Positions 1-10,432 of a stretch of DNA of 21,892 bases are shown in pieces. The notes beneath the pieces were generated by a model. The model was not told the DNA's origin. It did not search any database and saw only the letters and a program-made list of their open reading frames with translations. How positions within the stretch are numbered: position 1 is the first letter of the stretch; every line of letters starts with the position of its first letter. The DNA lies in assembly GCA_009801015.1 (NCBI GenBank), contig VHZZ01004253.1, positions 25,487 through 47,378 on the forward strand, given 5' to 3'. The DNA comes from Silene noctiflora. Lineage: Eukaryota; Streptophyta; Magnoliopsida; Caryophyllales; Caryophyllaceae. Both the position numbers and the translations under genes were made by a program.

Positions 1-1010
1 CAAGTTGACTCCTCTAAAGTTGTGCACTTCACTTTTACATAAATGGAAAGTTGAAATAGTCAAGTACTAAAGCATCCTTCCATTTGTGGTAAGTTCTCAC
101 TTGTCGAGTGTGTTGGGGCTTTAAATCTGGAAAAAGAACTAAAGCAACCTGGTTTCTTCTTACAAGCAACACCTAACACTTAAAATCAATTAAGGCTAGG
201 TACTTCTCTTGCAATTAAATAATCTTAAAGTATCTACCTTAAGATTACCACTTGCACTATAAATAGCATGTCTTAACCATCATTTATTGCTAAGACTTTT
301 AAGAGCATTCATTGTAAAACACTTGGAAATCAGTTTAGCATTTAAAAGCTTTGATTTTCAAGAATTTGCAAAACCGTTTTCAGTTTTTCAAAAGTCTTCG
401 TTTGTTTTTCAAAGCTACAAAATCTCCAAGTATCGGTTCGCTTCACCGTTGCATAAGAGTATGTTCAATGATCTCGTGTTTAGTCTTTAATTGCGAATCT
501 CCATGTTCATTCAAGTGAACCACTGAGATTCAAAAGACCTGTAAACCTGTGAGATAGAACTTACAAACTCTTGAAGCGGAGTAGCTTTAAGTTTGAGTTG
601 CAACCGGGGTTGGTTGGCGTAGTGATTTGTATTGTAATGGTTTAGTTAAGTTTGAGTAAATTTCTAAACAAGCAATAAAATAACGGTTGGACGTAGGCTC
701 CGGAGTAGGAGCTGAACCAATTTTTAAAAAACATTGTCTTGTTTGTTTATTTACTTTCACGTCTTTACTTCGTTGCATTCTTGTTTATCAATCTTGTTGT
801 CAGCTCTGTGCAACAATCATTCATATTGTTGCTTGGATCTGCTGGAACTCTTGTGAATCTTATAATCAATTAAGTCTCTCAAGCGAATCATACAATCTTA
901 CTTGTGTCAATCTTTAACCAAGTAATTGCGAAATTTTTTAAAAGGTACACCTAATTCACCTTATCCCCCTCTTAGGTGTTTATCGTTGCTAACTCTTCAA
1001 GGTTTAACCA
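1..1010 (+). mobile_element. Ty1/copia-type LTR fragment
   Basis: This resembles one long terminal repeat of a plant Ty1/copia (Sirevirus/Tork-like) element read on the plus strand. A TATA box (ACTATAAATAG) lies near 257-267. The U5-like stretch near 685-710 (GGACGTAGGCTCC, GAGCTGAACC) and the end near 945-985 (GGTACACCTAATTCACC, then CCCCCTCTTAGGTG) match patterns I know from such LTRs. The left boundary is outside the window. The right end is estimated, since no clear primer-binding site or internal coding region follows. It is an old fossil, either a solo LTR or a truncated copy. Confidence 0.65.
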
Positions 1011-1799
1011 CTGTAGACTATAAAAATGCCTATGTTAAGGTTTTGTTGAAAATGTTATGTAATTTATCTAAACTGGTCACATGTTTATAAGTTGTGAAAA
1101 TGTGACCAGCTTGTACTATTAAAGTACCTATTTTTGCTACTGTCACAAGGATTGATGAGCATTTGTTTACCTATTGTCACAGGGATTGATGAGAAACTAG
1201 AACCCCTAAAAGTGGACAAGAGTAAGGCAGCTGATCGACAGAGTTCAAAGGAGGTGGAGTTGACTGTGCAGTCGCCTCATATTCACTGAGCTACACACAG
1301 GCTAGAGAGCGTCCAGCAGGAGGTCCCGTTTATAATAGCTTTGGCGATGCTTCCTGCAATCCAATCCCTGATGATGTTGCCCGCCCTTCAAAATGCCCGC
1401 CCTTCAAAACCTGATGATGCTTCTCGTCCTCCAAAGCCTACAAAGAAGAGGAACAAATGATGTAATTGTCGATTTGTAATAGTTAAGACTTAGTAGTTGT
1501 GTGGTTGGGGTAACTTGTGTTATTTTGGGACACCCTTTTTACTCACTAATGATGTTAGGGATGTCACAGTCTTTGTGATCGGATGTGGTCCTTTTTATTT
1601 CGTAACCACCTTATGATGCTACCAACAATGCTGTGACATTTGTACATCAATATGGTGACCTTGTTAGCAGTAAAATAGTAACATTTTGTGTTTGTAGAAA
1701 ATGTCATGAATATGACCCAATTAAGTACAGTAGAAAACTATCAAACATAGGTACATATCTTAGATAAGGTGGTAACACAATTGATAATTTTGACTAAAC

Positions 1800-2215
1800 A
1801 TGGTGACATTTTTAAAGAATAACATATAAGTCACCAATGTAAGTGTATTATTATGTTAAAATAATTATCATATTATGGTACATATCTTTGCCAAGGAAGT
1901 CACATTTCCCACAAACAGTTAATAGTCACCATGATTAGTGTGTTATGTCAATAGTTTAAGGGTAATTTTAAACACTCCATTAATACATTATTTAGCTAAG
2001 GTGGTCACATTTTGAACTGTAACATATAAATCACCATGTTGGGTGTATTATTATGTAACATAATTATGAACAAAATATGGTACATATCTTTGCCAAGGAA
2101 CTCATATTTCCATCAATCAGCTAATAGTTAACAGTTAAAGAGTAATTTGAAAGAACTGCATTGGTACATTATTTTGCTAAGGTGGTCACATTTTGAACTG
2201 TAGAGCATATGTGAT
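1800..2215 (+). repeat. Diverged tandem units, about 180-200 bp
   Basis: Two adjacent units share the same order of landmarks: a GTGTATTATTATGT block, GGTACATATCTTTGCCAAGG (1878 and 2079) and GCTAAGGTGGTCACATTTTG (1995 and 2176). Spacing differs between landmarks (201 and 181 bp), which shows indels between the copies. The units belong to the GGTCACA block. Confidence 0.65.
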
Positions 2216-2395
2216 CATGTTAAACCAATAATGTTACCATTATTTAAATATTCCAAAAACCAACCATTTAGCAGATAAAATGGTCACATATTGATCCAGT
2301 GTCTAGACATTGACATATGTCACAAAGTTTACAGAATATGTATTAACATTGACCCAAAAAACAACACGATATGAGCTCTGAGCTTTCTTATCCTT

Positions 2396-2512
2396 TCATA
2401 TCAGGCGCGAAACAACAACATACATAGCACCCCCTTCCTTTCCACCTTCAGTCCCTTTCGAAGCCTTCTTCTTCGGCCCCATATTCCTTTTTTTTCCTTT
2501 GGCTGCAGCCAT
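2396..2512 (-). other. Small ORF, 38 aa, lysine-rich, unrecognised
   Basis: A minus-strand ATG opens a 38-codon frame beginning MAAAKGKKRNMGPKKKAS, rich in Lys and Gly and ending SRLI. It lies in the middle of the GGTCACA repeat block, in a part with fewer motifs and more balanced base composition. It could be a remnant of an element-encoded protein or chance. No domain can be named. Confidence 0.2.
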
Positions 2513-2950
2513 TTGTCGTACAACGTAAGGGGTCAAGTATAATAGGCGCAATCACCTCCTATTTATGTTTGAGCATCCTCCATATTAAGGTTGGAAAGTA
2601 ACAATACGACCTCTTCATTATCCTTAATAAAAAGGTTATCCACAATTTTTCTTGCGTCAACAACATTTTGGCATTTAGTGATGAGGTAGTTTGTATGTCA
2701 ACATTGAACGACGCCAATTGATGGCGTCGTGAGCTGCGGTCCTGCGCATGTCACTTAGCAAGAGCCTCTGCCACACCGATGTTTTGGAGAATTTAGTCCT
2801 CATTGTAGCATTTTTCTTGCGTCAGCAACATTCTGGCATTTGAACATTATTAGCATTACAAATGTGCAGACCTGCAGGACTGTGGTAACCCTTGTGCTAT
2901 GAATGAGACCATGTGTACCCAACTATGTGACCGGTACTGTAAAGAAATAT

Positions 2951-3960
2951 GACCATGTTAAGAGAAAATTAAAACATAAATATTGGTCAATGATAGCTAA
3001 GATGGTCACATGTTTAACAATCACTTATATGGTCACATGTTTTGACTAAGATGGGCCCAAATGTAGAAAATTTAAAACATTACAATGATTCATTTAGACT
3101 GAAGCAAATGTGTGACCGTGTTTATGAAAACATGTTAACATGTTAACATATTGTATAATGATACTAAGATGGTCACATTCACCTATATGTCATCATGTTC
3201 AACCCATTATTACTCAAAGGTAGGTACATAACTTTGGTAAGGTGACTACATTTCTAGCAGTCAAACAATACAAGTGACCATGTTTAGTGAAATATGTTAG
3301 CATGTTAAGAGAAATTTAAAACATGAACATTGGTCACTTTGACAGCTAAAATGGTCACATGTTTAACAATGACTTAAATGGTCACATGTTTTGACTAAGA
3401 TGATATCATCTTAGACGGAAGAAAGTGTGTGACCATGTTTATGAAAACATGTCATTATGGTGACTATTGTACAATCATACAAAGGTGGTGACATTTACCT
3501 ATATGTCTAATGTTCAACAAATTATTACTCAAACGTAGGTACATAACTTTGGTAGGGTCACCACATTTCCAGCACTCAAATATAAGTAACCATGTTTAGT
3601 GCAAGTTGTTAACATATTAACAAAACATATATATGGTGAGGTGGTGACAAATTTAACAATCACATGAATGTTTAGCCTAATATGGTATGTGACCATGTTT
3701 ATGCAAATATGTCATTCATCTTATATGTCATCATGTTTAGGACAATATGTGGTCATACATAGGCACATGACTTTGATAAGGTGACCACATTTCCAGCAAT
3801 GACATATAAGTGACCATGTTTGGTATAATATGCTACCATGTTAAGAAAAAAAATAAAACATTACAATGATTCATTTGACACCTAAGGTGGTCACATGTTT
3901 AACATTCCCTTATATGTGACCATGTTAAGTAAAACAAGATATGGTGACAATTTTAGTTAC
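2951..3960 (+). repeat. Degenerate tandem array, unit about 350 bp
   Basis: Successive units share ordered landmarks: CATGTTAAGAGAAA (2954 and 3301, spacing 347; a diverged copy near 3837), ATGGTCACATGTTTAACAA, GTGTGACC followed by a GTTTATGAAAACATG block, and TAGGTACATAACTTTGGTA (3221 and 3536; diverged near 3760). Later units are shorter, so internal deletions have accumulated. No coding potential is evident. Confidence 0.65.
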
Positions 3961-4206
3961 AGGTGGTCACAACTGTCAAAAGAGTGTTTTATTAAGAAAT
4001 GATATCATCTTAGTCTGAACTGTAATATGTGACCATGTGTATATAAAGCTTAACCTGATAACATATATGATGTTGAACCCCATAAGCTGCGAATGCTTCT
4101 TATACAAGCTGTAAATATGTTCCCATTTGCTAGCTTTTATTCCAACTAAAGAACTTGAAAGATAAGTACCTACAACAACAACAACCAAATTATAAAGTAT
4201 GACTAA

Positions 4207-4556
4207 CATGGTCACACTGATATCTAAAATGGTCACACTCTACCTAGAATGGTCACATTTGCCTGAAACATATTTTAAAGCACGCATTACACAGTGTCTG
4301 CCCAAATATGACAGCATTCAGTATCAACAACATGTCACCATTCTTAATATCAGATTTGATCAGTTTTTATGAGACATATGCCATGGTCACACTGAAATCT
4401 AAAATGGTCACATTGTGACCTAGAATGGTCACATTTGCCTGAAACATGTTTTAAAGCACGCGTTACACAGTGGCTGGCCAAATATGACAGCATTTAGTAT
4501 CAACACCATCTCACAATTCTTAATATCAGATTTGATCAGTTTTTCCGAGACATATG
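4207..4556 (+). repeat. Tandem duplication, 2 x 175 bp
   Basis: Copy 1 (4207-4381) and copy 2 (4382-4556) both begin CATGGTCACACTGA and run through GGTCACATTTGCCTGAAAC, TTTTAAAGCACGC and ATATCAGATTTGATCAGTTT in register with the same 175-bp period. Identity is about 90 percent by eye, higher than elsewhere in the block, so this is its youngest duplication. Each copy holds three GGTCACA motifs. Confidence 0.9.
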
Positions 4557-4790
4557 CAATAGAAAACCTAAAATGAACATAAAAACTAAAACTGAACATG
4601 GACATTTATTCAATCAACAGAAATTATTCAGTCATGAACATTTTTTAGCTCAAGAAATGAACTCAATCAACACAAATTTAATCAACAACACCACCAACAC
4701 AAATACCCCTAAAATTTTGGATATCAAATTGCAAATATATACACCGAATCGTATTGTTCACCTAAATCAAATCAATAAAAACGACAACTT

Positions 4791-4940
4791 TTAAGGAGAA
4801 TTAAACAAACTTGTACTCATCAACATCGCCACAAACGCTTCGTCATTACCATCAACCAATAGACGGTCCTCGTTCTGAACTTCAACAATTTCATCCTCCT
4901 GAACTTCAACAATTTCACCCATGCATGTTTGATCCTCCAT
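4791..4940 (-). other. Small ORF, 49 aa, acidic, with internal repeat
   Basis: A minus-strand ATG opens a 49-codon frame starting MEDQTCMGEIVEVQ and ending with TAA. It contains a 24-bp duplication that gives EIVEVQ twice, separated by EDE-type acidic residues. The ORF lies just outside the GGTCACA array. An acidic N-terminus of this kind could be the first exon of a transposase of the flanking element, but the product is not recognisable and chance is possible. Confidence 0.25.
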
Positions 4941-5285
4941 TGCCGTCTTAAGCACGCTTTTTTTTTTGGGTGAGCTTAATGTGATTTTGATGAATGTTTG
5001 ATTATTGCTGAGGATTGAGCTTCAGATTTCATGAATGTTTGATACAAATTTGATGAAGATTAGGTTTGAGATTTGAATTCACAGAATTATTTTGGAGGGA
5101 GAAAGCTTTGGCATGGATGTAAGGTTACTTTTACATTTTGACGTGATATTGGTGTGAAATGGGTTGTGTATATGCTGTGAATAGTGTTTGTCCCCCCAAG
5201 GGCCCCAACAACAATATAATATGCTGAGTACAAAATCCACTTGCTCTAGTATCCAGCCCATTTGTAGGTAATACGGTACATATTT

Positions 5286-5335
5286 GACCCGTCTTCTCCT
5301 TGTGACGGATACCTTTCGTCACAAATGAGAATTTG
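5286..5335. mobile_element. Short non-autonomous repeat, CGTCACAA family (copy a)
   Basis: The stretch ACCCGTCTT...CTTGTGACGGATA...CGTCACAAATGAGA resembles the start of the element at 10671-10795 and the palindromes at 10117-10145. Shared parts are ACCCGTCTT, CTTGTGACGG and CGTCACAA followed by a GAGA or GTGAGA motif. No target duplication is clear, so the limits are approximate. Confidence 0.45.
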
Positions 5336-5339
5336 TGTG

Positions 5340-6399
5340 TTGATAATGAATTTCAAAATGAATCGACCAATACAAAGACCTCTAACTGTAAAATGATACC
5401 GAGTCCACAGCCATTAACCTAGTTGGCAATTCAATGAAATGGTCTGATTGACTTTGGTTAATGTCTAATATGGAACCATGCTACAGTCGGGCCTTAAATT
5501 GTAGGGGGTCCGGTAAAGTACCATTCTCGTACTAGTGACTAGCTGACCATATGCATCAAACACTGGGTAATCTACAAGGGTAATTAAAATGAAATAAGTC
5601 AATGTCTCAGACTACAGTGTAAACCTTTGCTCAATACAGCATTCAGAAATACAAATGTTAAATGCATTTTTTTTTTTTTTTTCCAAATTAAATAAAATAT
5701 CACTAGTTGTATATTTGTAATCTCTGAGCAATTTCCCACATGGAATGGCGTAGCGAAATAGCAAGCTTAGCCATTGGTAACCTCATAATAAACACCCATT
5801 ACATAACCAAAATGAGCGGATTGAAATTGATCAACCCGTACCTTTTCCAAATAACCCTTTTGTCGAGTTTATTAGCTCCATTTACATTAGAAATAAAACG
5901 AAGGACTATGTGTCTATGTATATGTTACTTCGACACTCCATAAGAGCTCGCATACCCGTATCGGACAGTTGACACTTCATTTTAGACCAAAAACCAGATG
6001 GTTTTTCATAAAATAGCAAAGTCCGATACTTGGGTACACACCCGTGTCCGACCCTTCAAAGCGAGTGGGAATAACATAGGCGTACGACATGGAATTAAGC
6101 CTGGTTTTTTAATGACCACAGACAAATTAACAAATGGAATGTAAGCCTGGTTTTCAGTTTCATTGGCATTTTTTTGGATTATCAAAATTAAAGAGTAATT
6201 TAAGTAGCTAAGTGCATAGTACATCTCATAGCTTATTTGATTGACAAAGCCTTAACTCCTCAAACAACGTACTCAACTGTGGTTACACTTGTATTAAACA
6301 AATGTAATTAAATTCAACACCTCTTAATTAACTCACAATCTCAAATCCATAAATTCACAAAAAGCAAAGCAACCCCTCAACATCTTCCCTTCCTTCCAT
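5340..6399. other. Upstream spacer / presumed promoter region of gene 1
   Basis: I see no gene here. It holds a run of T at about 5668-5683 and short ORFs without family resemblance. No convincing TATA box stands near the pyrimidine-rich leader (about 6375-6420) that precedes the C2H2-like gene, so its promoter may be TATA-less. Confidence 0.5.
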
Positions 6400-6417
6400 A
6401 TGTTATTTCTTTCTTAA
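6400..6417 (+). promoter_or_regulatory. Possible uORF, 5 codons
   Basis: ATG at 6400 opens MLFLS and stops at TAA, 78 nt before the chosen start of the C2H2-like gene. It lies in pyrimidine-rich sequence typical of plant 5' leaders, so it may be in the transcript. The transcription start is not known. Confidence 0.35.
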
Positions 6418-6424
6418 GTATCCC

Positions 6425-6430
6425 ATGTGA
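6425..6430 (+). promoter_or_regulatory. AUG-stop minimal uORF (ATGTGA)
   Basis: An ATG followed directly by TGA lies 65 nt upstream of the main start of the C2H2-like gene. If transcribed it is a start-stop element, a class known in plants to stall ribosomes (the boron-responsive AUG-UAA of NIP5;1 is the known example). A role here is inference. Confidence 0.4.
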
Positions 6431-6495
6431 ACCAAAACAACACCCTTAAACCTATAATAACTAACTTCTTCCCTCCCTTCATCAAGACATCAACA

Positions 6496-8961
6496 ATGGC
6501 TAAAAACACAAATCTTAGGAAACCTACCAAGGAAACCCATAGAACTAGAAAGACAACTCAACCCTTCCAAAACAAAGAAACCAAACAACAACAATCGCAA
6601 CAACAACAACAACAACAACAACAACTACCATCATGGGCAGTAATGAAAAACATCCTTACTTGCAAACACCTTGAAGTAGCACCACAACAACCTCAAAACA
6701 AGAAAGACAAACAAAAAACAACCCAAATCGAAAAACCAACAACAGAAGAAACAAGCAACAGCAATAGCAACAAAAAGAGCAAGAAAATGAGGTGTTCAGG
6801 CTCACTTTGCAACAACACAAAGGTGATGCACAGGCCTGAGCCTTCTTCACCCGAAACCCTGCAAAGAAAAACCAGAACTACCCCTGGTAGTAGCAGTAAC
6901 AGCAGCAGTAGTCATGACGGGTCCAGTAGTCGGTCGTATAAAACACTTGTTATAAGTGAAATTAGCAACACTAATAATAGTAGTAGTAATAATAATAGCA
7001 TTAGAAGTAATAATGTGGGATTACACAAGTCATCATCTTCTAATAGTACTAGTGCTAATTACTCAGTTAAGGGAATGCCATTCAGGAGATTTTCGGGCTG
7101 TTACGAATGTAGAATGATAGTTGATCCTGTTTTAGCATTCACTAGAGATCCTTCTCTTAGAGCTACTATTTGTTCTTGCTCTCATTGTGGTGAAATCTTC
7201 ATGAAACCTGAGAATTTGGAGCTTCATCAAGCTGTTCGACATGCAGGTACTTTACCACTCTTCCTTTACTCTTTCATTTTCTTTCTATTAATCCTACTTA
7301 TTAGAGTAAATGTAAGAACAAGAGTTAGCTTAAGTGGTAAGAACTTTCTTACTCCAACCGTGAGGTTTAGGGGATCGATTCTTATCTGCGACATAATTCA
7401 TTTAAACAAAAAAAAAAAAAAAGGAAAAAAAAAAAAAGAGTAAATGCGAAGTATGATACTCCCTAGAAATTAATGAAAATGACTTTTAACAGTATGAACT
7501 TATTACTCGAATATGGTAAAGGTTGATGATTTAAGTGTAATTACCGGTTCATTTGGCGTAATTTAATTTCCTAAGAGTAACAAGGGGCGGAGCTAGAAAC
7601 GAAACTACGGTAGCAAACATTTCTCTTATTGTTTTATATTTATGTTATATGTTCAGTGATTACCTTCCGGTAACAAAAATCAATAACTTTAAGTATTTAT
7701 TTGGGATTTGAGGCAGCGGGGCTATCCGTTACTATATACTCCCTCCGTCCCGGTCATTTGTTGTCCTTTTCCATTTTGGGGTGTCTCAGTCATTTGTTGT
7801 CCTTTTTATTTTAGGATTGTATTTGATGAGTAATTTGATTTTTCACTTTCAATGTAGTCCACTTGTCATGTTATAATTGGCTCCCTCCTCTTTCCTTGGT
7901 CTTTGTGCCAAAACCAAAGGACAACAAATGACCGGGACGGAGGGAGTACCAGTTACAGCACCCACAATAGAGAGGATTGCGCATTAACCCTCTATCCTTA
8001 TTATCAGGGAGTTTTTGACACATTGGTACTCCGTATTATTAAACAAAATGTCACCTTTTGTTTTCATTACTCGTGTAAAGCTTCTGCTAATTATCTTACA
8101 GTCACATTATCTAAACAATAAAAAGTGAATAAAAGTGACAAAAAGAATTCATACAATTAACCTTGTAGTTTAAGCATAGAATTTTTATGCTCTAGGCTCC
8201 ATGTGAAATGATGCAACAATTAACTTTACAGCACTTTAATACTTACTTTTTACCTCTCTTTTTTTTTTTTTTTTTTTTTTTTTGACTGGCTAAAGAATTA
8301 TGTTTTTTATTTTATTTTATTTTGAGCAGTGTCAGAACTTGGTTCAGATGATACAAGCAAGAACATAGTAGAGATCATATTCCAATCAAGCTGGCTAATG
8401 AAGCAAATTCCGGTATGCAAAATCGATCGAATTCTCAAAGTCCACAACACTCAAAGAACCATCAATCGATTTGAGGAATATCGAGATTTAATAAAATTTA
8501 AGGCTACAAATTTGGCTAAAAAACACCCAAGATGCATTGCTGATGGAAATGAGCTTCTAAGGTTTTATTGTACAACTTTCAAGTGTTGTTTAGGCCTAAA
8601 TGGGTCATCCAATTTATGCAATTCCATACCACATTGCAACATTTGTAGCATTATCAAAAATGGGTTCAAGCTTATTGGTGAGGGGCTCACTGAAAAGGGC
8701 ATATTGACCACTGCCTCGAGTGGTCGTGCCCATGAGCAGGCTGGAGTTGGGCATGATGAGCATGAGAGGAGGGCAATGCTGGTGTGTCGAGTTATAGCTG
8801 GCCGGGTCAAGAAAACTGCAGAAGATGGTGTTGTGTCACCGCCGGAGGATTGTGACTCGGTGGCGGGAGCTACCGGAGTTTATTCAAATTTGGATGAGTT
8901 GTATGTTTTTAACCCAAAGGCTATATTGCCATGCTTTGTAGTTATCTATAGGGGTATTTAG
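6496..8961 (+). CDS. C2H2-like zinc-finger protein with PARP-like C-terminal domain
   Basis: Two exons, 6496-7246 and 8330-8961, joined by CAG/GTACTT and GAGCAG/TG splice sites, encode 460 aa; the split codon restores HAVSELG. The start ACAATGGCT has good plant context; an in-frame GTG at 6427 is not needed. Residues 1-30 are basic, then comes a poly-Q run (about 31-43), the family motif LPSWAVMKNILTCKHLE (about 44-60), Ser/Asn-rich stretches, CYEC (202-205), and one finger C228-x2-C231-x12-H244-x4-H249. The second exon (IVEIIFQSSW, KIDRILKVHN, ADGNELLRFYCTT, RRAMLVCRVIAGRV, DELYVFNPKAILPCFVVIY) is strongly conserved in plant C2H2-like proteins and resembles the PARP ADP-ribosyltransferase fold. 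The usual catalytic His position appears to be Tyr330, while Glu440 matches the PARP glutamate, so classical activity is doubtful. Family function is little known; nuclear location is likely from the finger. Confidence 0.93.
7739..7946. mobile_element. Stowaway-type MITE, 208 bp
   Basis: Perfect 31-bp terminal inverted repeats (7739-7769 and 7916-7946) start CTCCCTCCGTCCCGGTCATT and are flanked by TA at 7737-7738 and 7947-7948, the Tc1/mariner target duplication. An internal second copy of TCATTTGTTGTCCTTTT follows the left repeat. It lies in the intron of the C2H2-like gene and has no coding capacity. The perfect repeats suggest a fairly recent insertion. Confidence 0.93.
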
Positions 8962-10116
8962 ATGTTTTGAATGATATTAGGGCATAAGTTGAATGTACAA
9001 TACTCCGTATTTAAGTTTAATTAAGCTTTCTTTGATTAGCGTAAAACTCTGGATTTGTTTAGGATAATGGGTTTAATGATTTTTGTACTACGTGCATGGA
9101 AGTGATGGCCTAAAAGTTAGAAGATCAAGGCAAGAGCAAAATACGGTGGGTTGCTTAAATGGAATTGTACGATTTGCTCATTAATGTATTGTGCTTTGTG
9201 TTTCTTATCGAACTCAAGACTGAAGTAGCTTCTGCATGCAAATATTTTTTAATTAGGTTGGTATTAGTGCTGAATTAAAAAACAATAAGTCATGGTGTAA
9301 GAAAAGAGGTGATATGGGTGATCAATGTCATGTAGACATGTAGTGGAAACGGGAAGAAGACTGATGAGTGGGAGATCGTGGCTTCTTGAAAATTGTTACG
9401 GGAGTACTACAAGTTTCTCTTCACCTTCCAAATCACTTCATTGTGCTTTCGAAGTTTTTGACTCTTATCCCTCATGGTTTTGGAGTACGCATTTTATGTC
9501 TCCATTCTTGTTCATTTGGGTGATTGGACCTTGTGAACCAAAATAAATAAATTAGTATTTCAAATTCCTTTTGGTATATAAGAGTCTTACCTTATCCTAT
9601 TATTTTTCCAAACTACAAAGCTTTCAAGCTACATAGCCATTCAATGCTAAACTATTGTATGTAGCTTGCAAGGTCTCACATAACAATAAATATTGTATAT
9701 AAATTATTTTATTAATTCTTAATTCTTAATTTTATTCATTTTGAAAGTCAAGCTACACTGCTTACAAACAGGTACGTAATTTTGCACTCCAATGATGAAC
9801 ATACCGCTTGCTTATTAACAATAATTGCAAGCAAGTCCTCAAAAGCAACCATTCAAGTTACTCTAATAATCTTAAAACTCATGAGTTTGAACTTTATCAT
9901 TCATAAAGTGTTAAATTATACCCAATAGGGAGCCAATTAAAATACAAACTAAGTCGTTTGGCGAAAAAAAAAAACTATCTTTCATTCTTCATCACGATAT
10001 TCGCAAGCTTATGATGGGTCAAATAAAAATCATATGAAAGGATAAAGACAATGCATTTGTGATTCCCTATGCCATCTACTTTTTGTCTTATCTACCCATA
10101 TGGGTGATACTTAACG
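8962..10116. other. Downstream spacer of gene 1
   Basis: The first part is presumably the 3' UTR of the C2H2-like gene. An AATAAATAAAT stretch near 9542 could be a distant polyadenylation signal. Short open frames, such as one at 9325-9546, show no family resemblance. I see no gene or clear repeat here. Confidence 0.5.
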
Positions 10117-10160
10117 CGTTACAAGCTTGTAACGGATATATCCGTCACAAGTGAGACCTA
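10117..10160. repeat. Paired palindromes of the CGTCACAA family (copy b)
   Basis: Two overlapping perfect palindromes occur: CGTTACAAGCTTGTAACG (10117-10134) and ACGGATATATCCGT (10132-10145), followed by CACAAGTGAGACC. The motif order resembles the elements at 5286 and 10671, so this is probably a decayed copy of the same short mobile element. Confidence 0.55.
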
Positions 10161-10432
10161 TTGTTCTCCATTGAATCAAAGAGGTTTTATTCTCTTTTGC
10201 AAACTAATATTTTATCTTGCACAAATAATCAAATAATGGTTTACAAAAACTTTATACTCATACTAACTTATACACATCATTTATTATCATATCATTAAAT
10301 TAAGGTGTCCGAGTTGTTATAAGGTCTTGTACAATTGGGTCAGGAGAGATGAGATATAGAAGTGGGCCGGGGGATCTAAAATCAGTTGAACGTCATAAGA
10401 TAAGTCACAAACCATAAAGAAGACCAAATGTA

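Larger units (their letters stand above)
1060..4560. repeat. GGTCACA-rich imperfect tandem repeat block
   Basis: By eye the stretch holds about 17 copies of GGTCACA on the plus strand and about 8 of its complement TGTGACC, often inside TAAGATGGTCACATGTTTAA or GTGACCATGTTTATG. The copies sit in degenerate longer units. Dense subterminal motifs in both orientations are typical of transposase-binding regions in CACTA and some Mutator-like elements, so a non-autonomous DNA transposon is the likeliest explanation. I could not find convincing terminal inverted repeats or a target duplication, so family and ends are open. An ORF tail ending near 1460 with a basic, proline-rich end (RPPKPTKKRNK) may be a transposase remnant. 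Confidence 0.6.

Noticed and set aside
3976-4236. 86-aa hydrophobic minus-strand ORF
   Set aside because: It lies across repeat units of the GGTCACA block and has no family resemblance; it looks like chance.
1060-4560. CRISPR array or bacterial repeat
   Set aside because: The context is plant nuclear DNA and the repeats are irregular, in both orientations, without regular spacers.
1009-5620. CACTGTAGACTA (1009) and GACTACAGTG (near 5610) as terminal repeats of one large element
   Set aside because: The match is short and imperfect, does not extend, and has no matching flanking duplication.
6427-6495. 23-codon N-terminal extension of the C2H2-like gene
   Set aside because: It begins with GTG, not ATG; the ATG at 6496 has a good plant context and suits the family.
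7247-7443. Read-through of exon 1 into lysine-rich sequence
   Set aside because: This is intron translated past a clear CAG/GTACTT donor; the Lys run comes from poly-A in the intron.
8565-8810. 81-aa minus-strand ORF
   Set aside because: It is the antisense shadow of the conserved second exon of the C2H2-like gene.
9325-9546. 73-aa plus-strand ORF after gene 1
   Set aside because: Its composition is not protein-like for a conserved family, and it lies in likely UTR or spacer.
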